Shown piece by piece: positions 37,107 to 45,562 of a stretch of DNA of 64,000 nucleotides (position 1 is the stretch's first letter; each line of letters opens with the position of its first letter). Under the pieces are notes generated by a model. The model was given only the letters and a program-made list of their open reading frames with translations. It made no database searches and had not been told where the DNA came from. The stretch is from Sphingobium sp. TCM1 (GTDB lineage: Bacteria; Pseudomonadota; Alphaproteobacteria; Sphingomonadales; Sphingomonadaceae). The position numbers were made by a program, and so were the translations under genes. Location: positions 248,001-312,000 of the forward strand of contig NZ_LXVX01000012.1 in NCBI RefSeq assembly GCF_001650725.1, written 5' to 3'.

Positions 37107-37135
37107 AGATAGGCCAGGTCGCACTGCCTTTCAAG
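37107..37135 (-). promoter_or_regulatory. Promoter of the small RNA
   Basis: On the minus strand, TTGAAA (37135-37130), 17-bp spacer, TATCTC (37112-37107). The predicted start falls at about 37101-37100, the first base of hairpin 1. Confidence 0.6.
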
Positions 37136-37191
37136 AGGGATGCGCCCTGGCTTCCATCAATTATTTGAGCCGGTTCGGGTTAACTTGCCGT

Positions 37192-37980
37192 TCAGGCTTC
37201 TACGGGGACCGGGGTTTCGGGCATGGCGATCGGCCCCTTGCCCTGGGCGATCTGCGCCTCGAAAATCTCGCGCATCAATTGCAACGAGAAGAGATGGGCG
37301 TGGATCAGCGGCAGCATCCCGCTCTGATTGATCTTGCGCAGCTGGTCGCCGCGCAGGTCGCGCAGCTTTTCCTCATTGATCATGCGGAAACCACGGTAGA
37401 CGAAGGGCTGGTCTGCGATCGGGGTCTGGATCGACACTTCGCCATCCATCAGCAGGCCCAGTTCCTGAAGCTCGCGGACGAACTGGCCGGTGCGGGCCGC
37501 TGCCTGCTCGAAATCCTCGCAGAACTTCAGCACACCCTGGGTCAGTTCGCTGGGCTTGCCGTCCTCGAACAGGGCATTGCCTTCCTCGAACGCGCCGATT
37601 GCAGGGCTTGTGGGGTCGAAGCAGAGCGACAATTCCTCGCTGTCGGGACGCAGCTTGGCCAGCATCCAGGGATAGCGACGGACATAGGCGGGGACATAGG
37701 CCGGACCGCGCAGCTTGCCTTCATCATCGACGAAGATGTTGACGCCTTCATTGAGGCCCATCAGCAGCAGCGGCACGGAGTCCGCGCCGGCCGAGAAGAT
37801 GATCGGCGCAAAGCGCTGCGCGTTGACGAATTCATCGACGGTCAGCGGCACGGCATGTTGCGTCGTGAGGAAGGGTGCCGTTTCCACGCTGCGGCTCTTG
37901 AAATCCGCATGATCCACGGTGCTGAGCGGGAGCAGGTCGTTATAGAAGATCGGCAGGTTGTTCGCGGGCGCACTGGCCAT
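37192..37980 (-). CDS. SapC-family protein
   Basis: Protein of about 262 residues matching the SapC family (named after a Campylobacter S-layer-associated gene). It starts with a FYNDLLPLSTVDH segment and includes FAPIIFSAGADSVPLLLMGL and YVPAYVRRYPWML, which are family hallmarks. In sphingomonads SapC genes often accompany TonB receptors and hydroxylases; here none is adjacent. The ATG at 37978-37980 is preferred, with 37992 (MDLIM) as an alternative. The molecular function is unknown. Confidence 0.85.
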   Translation of the reverse strand: MASAPANNLPIFYNDLLPLSTVDHADFKSRSVETAPFLTTQHAVPLTVDEFVNAQRFAPIIFSAGADSVPLLLMGLNEGVNIFVDDEGKLRGPAYVPAYVRRYPWMLAKLRPDSEELSLCFDPTSPAIGAFEEGNALFEDGKPSELTQGVLKFCEDFEQAAARTGQFVRELQELGLLMDGEVSIQTPIADQPFVYRGFRMINEEKLRDLRGDQLRKINQSGMLPLIHAHLFSLQLMREIFEAQIAQGKGPIAMPETPVPVEA

Positions 37981-38098
37981 GATCAGGTCCATTCTCTCAA
38001 TGATGCGACGCGTTGACCTGCGCCGCGGGTCCGTAGATTGGGGCAGGGCGATATAGGCCTTGCGGGTCGGGTGCAATCGCTTTGTCGGTGGCCCGCGC

Positions 38099-39538
38099 TC
38101 AGCCTTCGCCGGGCAGCGGGATCAGCTTGCCGGGATTGAACAGGCCCTTGGGGTCGAAGGCCGCCTTGATCGCGCGCAGCGCGCTGATCCGGGCAGGGCT
38201 GGCGAGGCGGCCCAACTCCGCCCGCTTCATCTGGCCGATGCCATGTTCGGCAGAAATGGAGCCCCCGGCTGCGACCACGGCATCGTGGACGAAGGCGTTG
38301 ATGACCTGACCCTGTGCGGCGATCCACGCCGGGCCGTCGCTCGTTCCCCTGGGAGCGCGGACATGGAAATGGACATTGCCGTCGCCCAGATGGCCGAAGG
38401 ACGAGGCAGTCGTACCGGGAAAGGTCGCTTCCGCCGCCGACGCCGCCTCGATCATGAAGGCGGGCATCTTCGCAACCGGCACACTGATATCATATTGCAG
38501 CGCCGGCCCCTGCGCCCGCTCCGATTCCGAGAGGGATTCGCGAATCCGCCAGAAGGCCTCGGCCTGGGCCTCGTTCGCGGCGATCGCGGCGTCCATGGCG
38601 ATGCCGCGATCGAAGGCTTCTGCCAGCGCCCCTTCCAGCCGTTCCGACGGACCAGGTTCCGACAGGTCGGCATGGTCCACCTCGATCAATACATGCCATG
38701 GGGTGCGAGGTTCGATCGGCGAGCGGGTGCCGGGTACATGGCCGAGGACGAAGCCCAGCGTATCGTTCGCGATCACCTCGAAGCCTTCCACGCTGTCGCC
38801 GAGCTTTTCCTCGGTCAGGCGCAGCAGGCGGAGGGCATCGGCGGGGCTCTTGACGCCGACCCAGCCCACCGCCCGCGCCGCGATGGCGGGTACCAGCCGC
38901 AAGGATGCCGCCGTGACCACGCCCAGCGTTCCTTCGGCGCCGATCAGCAACTGCTTTATGTCGTAGCCGCGATTGTCCTTCTTGAGCGCGTCCAGCCCGT
39001 CAAAGATGCTGCCATCGGGCAGAACCGCCTCGATCCCTTCGACGAGCGCGCGCATCGTGCCATGGCGCAGCACCTGCGTGCCTCCGGCATTGGTGGATAC
39101 GAGGCCGCCGATCGTGGCCGATCCCTTGGCTCCCAGGCTGAGGGGAAAGCGGCGGCCGGCGGCTTCCGCTGCGTCGTGCAACACGCTCAGGATAACCCCA
39201 GCCTCGCAAACCGCCAGATTGTCCTCGGGCGACAGGCTGCGGATGCGGTTCATCCGACGCAGCGAGAGGATGAGGGCGGAACCATCCGCCGGCGGGGTGG
39301 CGCCGCCCACCATCGACGTATTGCCGCCCTGGGGCACCAAAGCGACGCCCAGTTCCGCCGCCAGCTTCACCGCGGCGGCGACTTCCGCCGTCGACGCGGG
39401 CGACAAGATCGCTGCTGCAGCGCCATGGTAGCGGCCACGCCAGTCGCTGACCCAAGGAACGATATCGTCGGGTTCGTCGGTGACGCCCTTGGGGCCAAGC
39501 AGGGCGGCGAAGCGGTCGATGATGTCCTGTCCGATCAT
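38099..39538 (-). CDS. FAD-linked oxidase, GlcD / D-2-hydroxyacid dehydrogenase type
   Basis: Flavoprotein of 479 residues. The PP-loop FAD-binding half contains VPQGGNTSMVGGATPP, GLVSTNAGGTQVLRHG and LLIGAEGTLGVVT. The C-terminal FAD-oxidase domain contains the metal/substrate segments FGHLGDGNVHFH and SAEHGIGQMKR. This is the layout of D-lactate, glycolate and D-2-hydroxyglutarate dehydrogenases, which pass electrons to quinone or an electron-transfer flavoprotein. The exact hydroxyacid cannot be told. It is divergent from the small hypothetical gene at 39616. Confidence 0.9.
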   Translation of the reverse strand: MIGQDIIDRFAALLGPKGVTDEPDDIVPWVSDWRGRYHGAAAAILSPASTAEVAAAVKLAAELGVALVPQGGNTSMVGGATPPADGSALILSLRRMNRIRSLSPEDNLAVCEAGVILSVLHDAAEAAGRRFPLSLGAKGSATIGGLVSTNAGGTQVLRHGTMRALVEGIEAVLPDGSIFDGLDALKKDNRGYDIKQLLIGAEGTLGVVTAASLRLVPAIAARAVGWVGVKSPADALRLLRLTEEKLGDSVEGFEVIANDTLGFVLGHVPGTRSPIEPRTPWHVLIEVDHADLSEPGPSERLEGALAEAFDRGIAMDAAIAANEAQAEAFWRIRESLSESERAQGPALQYDISVPVAKMPAFMIEAASAAEATFPGTTASSFGHLGDGNVHFHVRAPRGTSDGPAWIAAQGQVINAFVHDAVVAAGGSISAEHGIGQMKRAELGRLASPARISALRAIKAAFDPKGLFNPGKLIPLPGEG

Positions 39539-39615
39539 GGACGCACCTATGCCCCGGAATTCATCGACTGTTCAACCGTTGGTCGATAGCGTGGGATCGC
39601 AAGAAGGGGTCCATT

Positions 39616-40050
39616 TTGTTTCATTCCGTTCTGCTGCTCCTTGCCGCGCCTGCCGGAGAGCCTGTGCAATTGGCGCAGCTGACGATTCAGCAGCGCGTCA
39701 TCATTCGCGTGCCGATGCCCCGCAAGGGCAAGGCGCCGCCGCGAATCGCGCCGGAAGCCGGGGATGCCTGGGAAGAGAAGAAAGGACCGCGCTGCATCGC
39801 GCTCCGTTCCATTCGTGGGGCCAACATCCTGGTGCGCAATGGCGTGGACCTGTTGCTTGCGGATGAGCATCGCTATCGCGCCCGGTTGGAACGGGGCTGC
39901 GATTCGACCGGCTTCTATTCGGGTTTCTATGTGGAACCGCATGAGGACGGGTCGCTCTGTTCGGGGCGGGACGAGTTGCACGCGCGTAGCGGCCTGAGCT
40001 GCGCGATCGACAGCTTTCGTCGCCTGATTGCCGCAGAGTCGGACGATTAA
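39616..40050 (+). CDS. Small hypothetical, probably exported protein
   Basis: 144 residues with a short hydrophobic N-terminus (FHSVLLLLAAPAG) that may be a signal peptide. A basic Pro/Lys-rich linker (PRKGKAPPRIAP) follows, then a C-terminal domain with four Cys (CIAL, GCDS, SLCSG, LSCAI) that could form two disulfides in the periplasm. I do not recognise the family. Codon use looks native. It stands alone between divergent and downstream genes. Confidence 0.65.
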   Translation: MFHSVLLLLAAPAGEPVQLAQLTIQQRVIIRVPMPRKGKAPPRIAPEAGDAWEEKKGPRCIALRSIRGANILVRNGVDLLLADEHRYRARLERGCDSTGFYSGFYVEPHEDGSLCSGRDELHARSGLSCAIDSFRRLIAAESDD

Positions 40051-40171
40051 GCGAATTGATGGCGGGCAATGACGCGATTTTCTTGACAAGAGGCCGATAT
40101 TTCCGCAAGTCGCGGCCGATTTCTGTCCCGCGGACGCGCAGGGCAGGCCACCTCCTGTCCCGGACCATTGA

Positions 40172-41554
40172 ATGACTTTCGCCGATCTCGGCCTTTCCGA
40201 CGAATTGCTCAAGGCCGTAACCGAGTCCGGTTATGACACGCCGACGCCCATCCAGGCGCAGGCTATCCCCTCCGTGCTGATGATGAAGGACATTATCGGC
40301 ATCGCGCAGACGGGGACGGGCAAGACCGCCAGCTTCGTGCTGCCGATGATCGATATCCTCGCCCATGGTCGCGCTCGTGCGCTCATGCCGCGCAGCCTGA
40401 TTTTGGAGCCGACGCGCGAACTCGCCGCCCAGGTGGCCGAGAATTTCGAGAAGTACGGCAAATATCACAAGCTCTCCATGGCGCTGCTGATCGGTGGCGT
40501 GCAGATGGGCGATCAGATCAAGGCTCTGGAACGCGGCGTCGACGTGCTGATCGCCACGCCCGGCCGGCTGATGGATTTGTTCCAGCGCGGCAAGATATTG
40601 CTGAACGGCTGCTCGATGCTCGTCATCGACGAAGCCGATCGAATGCTGGACATGGGCTTCATCCCGGACATCGAGGAAATCTGCACCAAGCTGCCGGCGC
40701 AGCGCCAGACGCTCCTTTTCTCGGCGACCATGCCTCCGGTCATCAAGAAACTCGCCGACCGCTTCCTCAGCAACCCCAAGTCGATCGAGGTGGCCCGGCC
40801 GGCCACTGCCTCCACCAACATCACCCAGCATCTGGTGAAAGTCGATTCGCGCAAGAAGCGCGAGGCCCTCCGCGCCATGTTGAACGTCGAGGATGTCACC
40901 AGCGCGGTGATCTTCTGCAATCGCAAGACCACGGTGCGCGAACTCAACAAGAGCCTGCAACGCTATGGCTTCAAGTCGGGCGAGATCCATGGCGACATCG
41001 ACCAAGCGTCGCGCATCGCCGAACTGGAGCGGTTCCGCGAGGGCAGGGTCAATATCCTCGTCGCGTCGGATGTCGCAGCCCGCGGGCTGGACATCAAGGG
41101 CGTAAGTCACGTCTTCAACTTCGATGCGCCTTGGCACCCCGACGATTATGTCCACCGCATCGGCCGCACGGGTCGCGCCGGTGCGACCGGCGTCGCCTAT
41201 ACCTTCGTCAGTGAAGCGGACGCCGAGGCAATCGACAATATCCAGAAGCTGATCGGTACCAAGATCGCCTATGCCGATCTGCCGGCCGGTGCGACCGGTG
41301 CCGAAGCTCCGCACGAAGATCAGCGTGCCGAGGGCCGGGATCGCCAGGATGACCGTCCACGGGGCGAAAAGCGCGATGCGCGCCCTCGCAGCGAACGGCG
41401 CGAGGAGCGTCCCCGCGACGACCGCCGCGACGACCGCAAGGATCGCGCCGCCGTCCCGCAGCGCCAGCGTCGCCACGACGCGGCCGACGAGGGGCCGGAT
41501 GACGGCTGGAACGGTCCGGTGCCTGCCTTCCTCTCGGTCGGCTTTGCCGGCTGA
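40172..41554 (+). CDS. DEAD-box ATP-dependent RNA helicase (RhlE-like)
   Basis: 460 residues with all helicase motifs: Q-motif near the N-terminus (YDTPTPIQAQA), AQTGTGKT, PTRELA, DEAD, SAT, and HRIGRTGR. The C-terminal 90 residues form a disordered Arg/Asp/Glu-rich tail, typical of RhlE-type helicases, which remodel ribosomal or degradosome RNA. The ATG at 40172 directly follows a long leader (40051-40171) that may carry cold-shock control. Confidence 0.94.
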   Translation: MTFADLGLSDELLKAVTESGYDTPTPIQAQAIPSVLMMKDIIGIAQTGTGKTASFVLPMIDILAHGRARALMPRSLILEPTRELAAQVAENFEKYGKYHKLSMALLIGGVQMGDQIKALERGVDVLIATPGRLMDLFQRGKILLNGCSMLVIDEADRMLDMGFIPDIEEICTKLPAQRQTLLFSATMPPVIKKLADRFLSNPKSIEVARPATASTNITQHLVKVDSRKKREALRAMLNVEDVTSAVIFCNRKTTVRELNKSLQRYGFKSGEIHGDIDQASRIAELERFREGRVNILVASDVAARGLDIKGVSHVFNFDAPWHPDDYVHRIGRTGRAGATGVAYTFVSEADAEAIDNIQKLIGTKIAYADLPAGATGAEAPHEDQRAEGRDRQDDRPRGEKRDARPRSERREERPRDDRRDDRKDRAAVPQRQRRHDAADEGPDDGWNGPVPAFLSVGFAG

Positions 41555-41629
41555 CCGGTATCGCAACGGTGACGGCGATTGTTTTCTTCCGGAACATGGC
41601 CCTGTTACCCCGCAACTAACCTATCGGCT

Positions 41630-42033
41630 TTATCTAAGTGCTTGAATGATCGTATCGGCGGCGTCGGACGCCGTGGTGGCGTCGACGTCGATCGGAAAGT
41701 GCGGCGGTGGCATGGGCCGGTCTGAGTTCGTGCAGGAGCGTCAGGCAGCTCCGCGTCCCATATGCGGCACGATCCGTTGCCACCTGCGCGGCATACCTCC
41801 TCGAAAAGACGCGCGGGAAAGTTGCTCGCAACGCTGGGCTCAGGCGCGACGGTGAATAGGAGCGATCGGGCCGGGTCGCGCAGCCTGCGAAATCGCGGGC
41901 ATCCACAAGCTTTCGCGCAGGCTGTCCCACGATCAAATGATTGTGGGACAGCGTAGGTAGATGCGTTCGACGATGATGCGGCCGATGTCAGCTTGCCCGA
42001 GGCGAGCGGGCTGTAAATGAACACGAGGCGCAT
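41630..42033 (-). pseudogene. Decayed P-loop kinase (shikimate-kinase-like / AAA)
   Basis: Starts MRLVFIYSPLASGKLT, a P-loop opening of small nucleotide kinases of the 'LVFIYGP..GKLT' type. After a frameshift the next frame continues with IGRIIVERIYL, then LLFTVAPEPSVASNFPARL in a third stretch, LLHELRPAH in another, and finally MPPPHFPIDVDATTASDAAD to the TAA at 41630-41632. Homologous pieces in successive frames and a length of 404 bp against about 540 expected show several indels. It fills most of the otherwise gene-free stretch 41555-42180. Confidence 0.7.
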
Positions 42034-42118
42034 CGCGGCGTTCTGATGCGAGCAGCTGTCTATCCGAATGAGTGTAGAGACCAGGCAAGCCCGCAGCGTC
42101 TGGCGGTGGGCGGCCAAA

Positions 42119-42158
42119 CGAAAAGGGCCGGTGCGACGATGCGCATCGGCCCTTTTCG
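42119..42158 (-). terminator. Terminator of the F0 ATP synthase operon
   Basis: Perfect 12-bp inverted repeat CGAAAAGGGCCG/CGGCCCTTTTCG with a 16-nt loop, 23 bp past the atpF stop. The T-stretch inside the arm makes it usable from either strand. Confidence 0.75.
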
Positions 42159-42180
42159 TTTCCGCCTCAGTGCGGGCTGC

Positions 42181-42795
42181 TCAATTAATCGTGCCGAGAT
42201 TCCTGATAGCGCCTTCGACCAGTTCCTTGTCCGCCTTGGCATCGTGGCCTTGGGCGATCAGGGTGGCGGCGGCGGCAGTTGCCGCGCTCACCGCCTTGGC
42301 CCGGATGCCGGCGATCGCAGCACGCTCCGCGGCCCCGATCTTGTCCTCTGCCATCTTCTGGCGACGGGCGACCAGGGCTTCGGCGTTGATCTTGGCGTCG
42401 GCGATCAGCCCTTCGGCCTCATGCTCCGCAGCCTTGCGCATCGCTTCCGCTTCACCGGCGGCGGCCGCCAGCTTGGCTTCATACTCGCCTTTGAGCGCTT
42501 CAGCCTCAGCGCGAAGCTTCGAGGCCTCGGCGAGTTGTTCCTTGATCTGAGCGATCCGGCCGTCCAGCGCCTTGCCGATCAGGGCAGGCACCTTCTTGAC
42601 AAGCAGGATAGCGATGAACACCGCCATCGCCAGGCTGACCCAGGCGGTGGCGTCCATGCCGATCGCCTTGGGATCGGTGTGGGGAACCGCGCCTTCATGG
42701 GCGACGGTGCCGACCGGCTCCATGCCTTCGGCATGAATGGCCTGATCGAGCGTGGGGGGCGTTTCCGCCGAATGCTGTGCTGCTGCCTCAGCCAT
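42181..42795 (-). CDS. atpF: F0 ATP synthase subunit b
   Basis: 204 residues: an N-terminal extension of about 45 residues, one membrane helix (WVSLAMAVFIAILLV), then a long charged coiled coil that forms the peripheral stalk. It is the last gene of the F0 operon and overlaps the b' gene by 8 bp. The F1 genes are not in this window, as is usual in alphaproteobacteria where the F0 and F1 operons are separate. Confidence 0.93.
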   Translation of the reverse strand: MAEAAAQHSAETPPTLDQAIHAEGMEPVGTVAHEGAVPHTDPKAIGMDATAWVSLAMAVFIAILLVKKVPALIGKALDGRIAQIKEQLAEASKLRAEAEALKGEYEAKLAAAAGEAEAMRKAAEHEAEGLIADAKINAEALVARRQKMAEDKIGAAERAAIAGIRAKAVSAATAAAATLIAQGHDAKADKELVEGAIRNLGTIN

Positions 42796-43282
42796 GGGCC
42801 AGTGCCGCCTTTACTGCGTTGCGGGCTGCTTCTTCCGACGCTTCGACGCCGGCAATGCGAGCCACCATGTCGCGCGCCGCATCGGCGGCGACGGTTTCGA
42901 TTTCTCCCAGCGCCGCGTCGCTCGCAGCCTGGATACGGCCTTCGGCCGCAGCGATCCTGTTCGCCACCTCGGCATCCGCGGCGGCGAGCTTCGTTTCCGA
43001 AGACTTGGCCGCTTCCGCCTTCGCCTTGGCCATAACGGCCTGGGCAGCGGCGCGGTTCTCTGCGTCGCGAAGGCGATAGTCCGCCTCGGCTTCGTCGGCA
43101 CGGGCGAAAGCCGCCTTGGCCGCATCCAGATCGCCGCTGATCTTCGCGTCGCGCGCGTCCGCCGTGCCCTGGACTTTGGGAACCATGCCCAGGCCAATGA
43201 CGAAGAAGACGAAGCCGAACGTCACCAGCAGCCAGAAGATCTGACTGGAATAGGTTTCGGCGATTTGCGCGATTTGAGGCAT
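42788..43282 (-). CDS. atpF': F0 ATP synthase subunit b' (second stalk subunit)
   Basis: 164 residues: short N-terminus, membrane helix (IFWLLVTFGFVFFVIGLGM), then an Ala/Glu/Lys-rich coiled coil. Paired b and b' subunits instead of a b homodimer are the rule in photosynthetic bacteria and alphaproteobacteria. The gene is sometimes called atpG or atpX. Confidence 0.92.
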   Translation of the reverse strand: MPQIAQIAETYSSQIFWLLVTFGFVFFVIGLGMVPKVQGTADARDAKISGDLDAAKAAFARADEAEADYRLRDAENRAAAQAVMAKAKAEAAKSSETKLAAADAEVANRIAAAEGRIQAASDAALGEIETVAADAARDMVARIAGVEASEEAARNAVKAALAHG

Positions 43283-43369
43283 GTTACGGTCCGTCCGATC
43301 AGAGGGCGGTCAATAAGGGAAGCGGGCAGGGCCGGCGATCACGCCGCACTGCCCGCTCCGGATTCGTGA

Positions 43370-43597
43370 TCAGGCCACGAACACCAGGATCATGGCGATG
43401 ACGAACGCCAGCAGACCCAGAAGTTCCGCCGCGGCGAAACCGATGAACAGGCGGCCCTGCTGACCGTCAGCGGCGCCCGGGTTGCGCAGCGCGCCTTCCA
43501 GGAACGAGCTGAAGACGTTGCCCACACCGAGGGCGGCGATGCCCGCACCGATCGCGGCCAGGCCAGCACCGAGCAGCTTTGCGGCTTCTGCGTCCAT
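43370..43597 (-). CDS. atpE: F0 ATP synthase subunit c
   Basis: 75 residues forming a two-helix hairpin: an N-terminal Gly/Ala-rich helix (GAGLAAIGAGIAALGVG), a polar loop with RNPGA, and a second helix with the proton-carrying Glu in FAAAELLGLLAF. It makes the rotating c-ring in the inner membrane. Spacing to atpB upstream (54 bp) and to b' downstream (87 bp) fits a single transcript. Confidence 0.96.
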   Translation of the reverse strand: MDAEAAKLLGAGLAAIGAGIAALGVGNVFSSFLEGALRNPGAADGQQGRLFIGFAAAELLGLLAFVIAMILVFVA

Positions 43598-43651
43598 GTC
43601 GTAAACTCCCTTGTTAAATCTGTCTAAACGTTGAGGAAAATCAATCGAAAC

Positions 43652-44437
43652 TCAGTGCAGGTTCTCGGCATCGTTGAGATAGACCGAGGTCAGCAGCGCG
43701 AACACATAGGCCTGGATGACCGCGACCAGCATTTCCAGCGCGCTGATGCCGACCATCAGGACGAAGCTGGCGGTGCCAACGGTCAGGCCCAATGCTGGCG
43801 AAGCATTGGCGCTGTTGATGACGAAGCCCGCAAGCACCTTCAGCAGGACGTGTCCGGCGGTCATCGCGACGAACAGTCGCAGGCCCAGGCTGAACGGACG
43901 CACCATGAAGGAGACGAGTTCGATGAAGAAGAGCGGTACCACCATCAGCGCCGGGGTGCCGTGCGGCACGAACAGCGAGAAGAAGTGGAAGCCATGCTTG
44001 GCGAAGCCGACGATCAGGACGATCGAGAAGCTCATGATCGCGAGGACGCCGGTTGCGGTGAAATGGCTGGTGAAGGTGAAGGGGTGAAGCCCGAAAAGCC
44101 CCAGCGGCAGCATACCCAGAAGGTTCGCCAGCAAGATGAACATGAAGAGCGAAAAGACGTAGGGAATATACTTCCGCCCCTTGTCGCCGATGTTGGCGAT
44201 CAGCAGGTTCTTGATGAAGCCGGTCATATATTCGACCGCCATCTGCCACCGGCCGGGCACCAGTTCCCGCTTCATCCCGCCAATCACGAACACCCACAGC
44301 ACCACGGCTGCGAGCACCATGTAAAGCGCACTGTTGGTGAAAGCGATGTTGAAGCCGCCGAGCGACAGATGATCCGTCCCGAACAGCGGTTCGATCGCAA
44401 ACTGGTGCATCGGATCGATTTTGCCGGATTCTGCCAC
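43652..44437 (-). CDS. atpB: F0 ATP synthase subunit a
   Basis: 261 residues, five to six membrane helices. The essential Arg lies in the segment RPFSLGLRLFVAM, followed by GHVLLKVLAGF. The C-terminus (VAVIQAYVFALLTSVYL) is the classical ending. It forms the proton half-channels against the c-ring. The start is a GTG at 44435-44437 after AGGGG. Confidence 0.95.
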   Translation of the reverse strand: MAESGKIDPMHQFAIEPLFGTDHLSLGGFNIAFTNSALYMVLAAVVLWVFVIGGMKRELVPGRWQMAVEYMTGFIKNLLIANIGDKGRKYIPYVFSLFMFILLANLLGMLPLGLFGLHPFTFTSHFTATGVLAIMSFSIVLIVGFAKHGFHFFSLFVPHGTPALMVVPLFFIELVSFMVRPFSLGLRLFVAMTAGHVLLKVLAGFVINSANASPALGLTVGTASFVLMVGISALEMLVAVIQAYVFALLTSVYLNDAENLH

Positions 44438-44484
44438 GTTGACCCCTGTAACGTCTAAGCCTTCGGACTATGACAAAAGCGTCC

Positions 44485-44808
44485 CTATTGGTCGGGACGC
44501 TTCGCCGTCGTCAATCTGATGATGTTCCTGAACGCCGCCACGATCCCGAGACCGAGGAACACGAGCAGGAGCCATGGGGATGTGCCGAACAGCCGGTCGA
44601 GAACCCAGCCGATCAACGCACCACCGACAAGACCGCCGATCAGTTCAGCCAGAACCCGGTTGCCCAGACGTGACCCATCGTCCGCCTGCTGCTCCGTAGC
44701 CCCCTGCCTGACCTTTTCGACATGCTCGGCCTTTGCGATCCGCTCCTCAAGGGAAGCGATCCGCGAGTCCTCGCCCGCCGGGTCCTGTCCGGGTGTATCC
44801 GCTGCCAT
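44485..44808 (-). CDS. atpI: AtpI/AtpZ-type ATP synthase accessory protein
   Basis: 107 residues: a charged N-terminal coiled region (IASLEERIAKAEHV) and two membrane helices (ELIGGLVGGALIGWVLDRLF and LLLVFLGLGIVAAF). Proteins at this position assist c-ring assembly or Mg/Ca handling. It is the first gene of the F0 operon. Confidence 0.88.
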   Translation of the reverse strand: MAADTPGQDPAGEDSRIASLEERIAKAEHVEKVRQGATEQQADDGSRLGNRVLAELIGGLVGGALIGWVLDRLFGTSPWLLLVFLGLGIVAAFRNIIRLTTAKRPDQ

Positions 44809-44978
44809 GCGCCTCCTCCATCGGGTATTTCACCCCATGGCGGTCGGCATGGCGCTTGCGGCTGCACCCGTCAAGGCGCGGCCCGTTTAGAAAGGCGATT
44901 GCGGATAGTCAACCATGGTTGCGGCAGAGAATATCCGTGCGGTACGAAGGGATGAGAAAAGTCCGCTACCGCGGAATA

Positions 44979-45377
44979 TCATCCCGCATTGGCGCAGTAG
45001 GACGGCAGGGCGACCGGCCCGGCACCCTTGGTCTGCCATGCGCCGGCGCCGATCCGGTACACCTGGCCGGGCTTCACGCGATTGCTGAGCGTCTGGCATC
45101 CGGTGGCGGCGGCCACGTCCTGGACGGTCACGCCGCGTTGTCCTGCAAGCTGTGTATAAGCCGCGCGGCGCTTGATGTTGATCGATTCGACTTCGGAACG
45201 AACTTCGGCACCCACCGTCCCTGCGATGCCGAGATAGCCGTCGGCCTGCTCGCCCACGGTGCCCGCATTCATCGCGGCGGCGACGGCGCCCGACTGGGCG
45301 CGCGCGGGCGCGGTGATCACAAGGCAGCTTGCCAGCGCAACAGCGGCGCCTGCGGCGATGAGCATCCTGCGTGTCAT
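44979..45377 (-). CDS. ydbL: YdbL-like periplasmic protein (DUF1318)
   Basis: 132 residues with a signal peptide ending near APARAQ. The mature part holds NIKRRAAYTQLAGQRGVTVQDVAA, the DUF1318 signature also found in E. coli YdbL. In E. coli YdbL is a periplasmic partner that modulates the YdbH-YnbE bridge. Its start overlaps the ynbE stop (ATGA), so the three genes form one coupled operon. Confidence 0.88.
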   Translation of the reverse strand: MTRRMLIAAGAAVALASCLVITAPARAQSGAVAAAMNAGTVGEQADGYLGIAGTVGAEVRSEVESINIKRRAAYTQLAGQRGVTVQDVAAATGCQTLSNRVKPGQVYRIGAGAWQTKGAGPVALPSYCANAG

Positions 45378-45562
45378 TGCGGAAACAACTCCGGGTTATT
45401 TTGGATGAGATTCTGGGCGTCGCGTTGCAGCTTGACGACGACCTCCTGCTGCACCTTCACGTTCAGGTTGATCTCGATCGGCCTGTCGGGGGCTTTCACC
45501 TGAATACATCCCCCCAGCGCAAGGCCGGCGAAACCGGCGGTCATGATTGCTCGTGTCTTCAT
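45374..45562 (-). CDS. ynbE: YnbE-like outer-membrane lipoprotein
   Basis: 62 residues with a lipobox LGGC ending the signal peptide, then a short beta-rich stretch (IEINLNVKVQQEVVVKL). E. coli YnbE is a lipoprotein whose beta-strands extend the YdbH groove toward the outer membrane. It overlaps both neighbours by four bases. An ORF this short is credible because of the exact synteny and the lipobox. Confidence 0.88.
   Translation of the reverse strand: MKTRAIMTAGFAGLALGGCIQVKAPDRPIEINLNVKVQQEVVVKLQRDAQNLIQNNPELFPQ

Noticed and set aside
40084-40112. TTGACA box upstream of the DEAD-box helicase
   Set aside because: No acceptable -10 box at 16-18 bp spacing, so a promoter call was not made.
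39701-41566. 621-residue open frame opposite the DEAD-box helicase
   Set aside because: Antisense shadow of the helicase; composition is unlike a protein and no family is recognisable.
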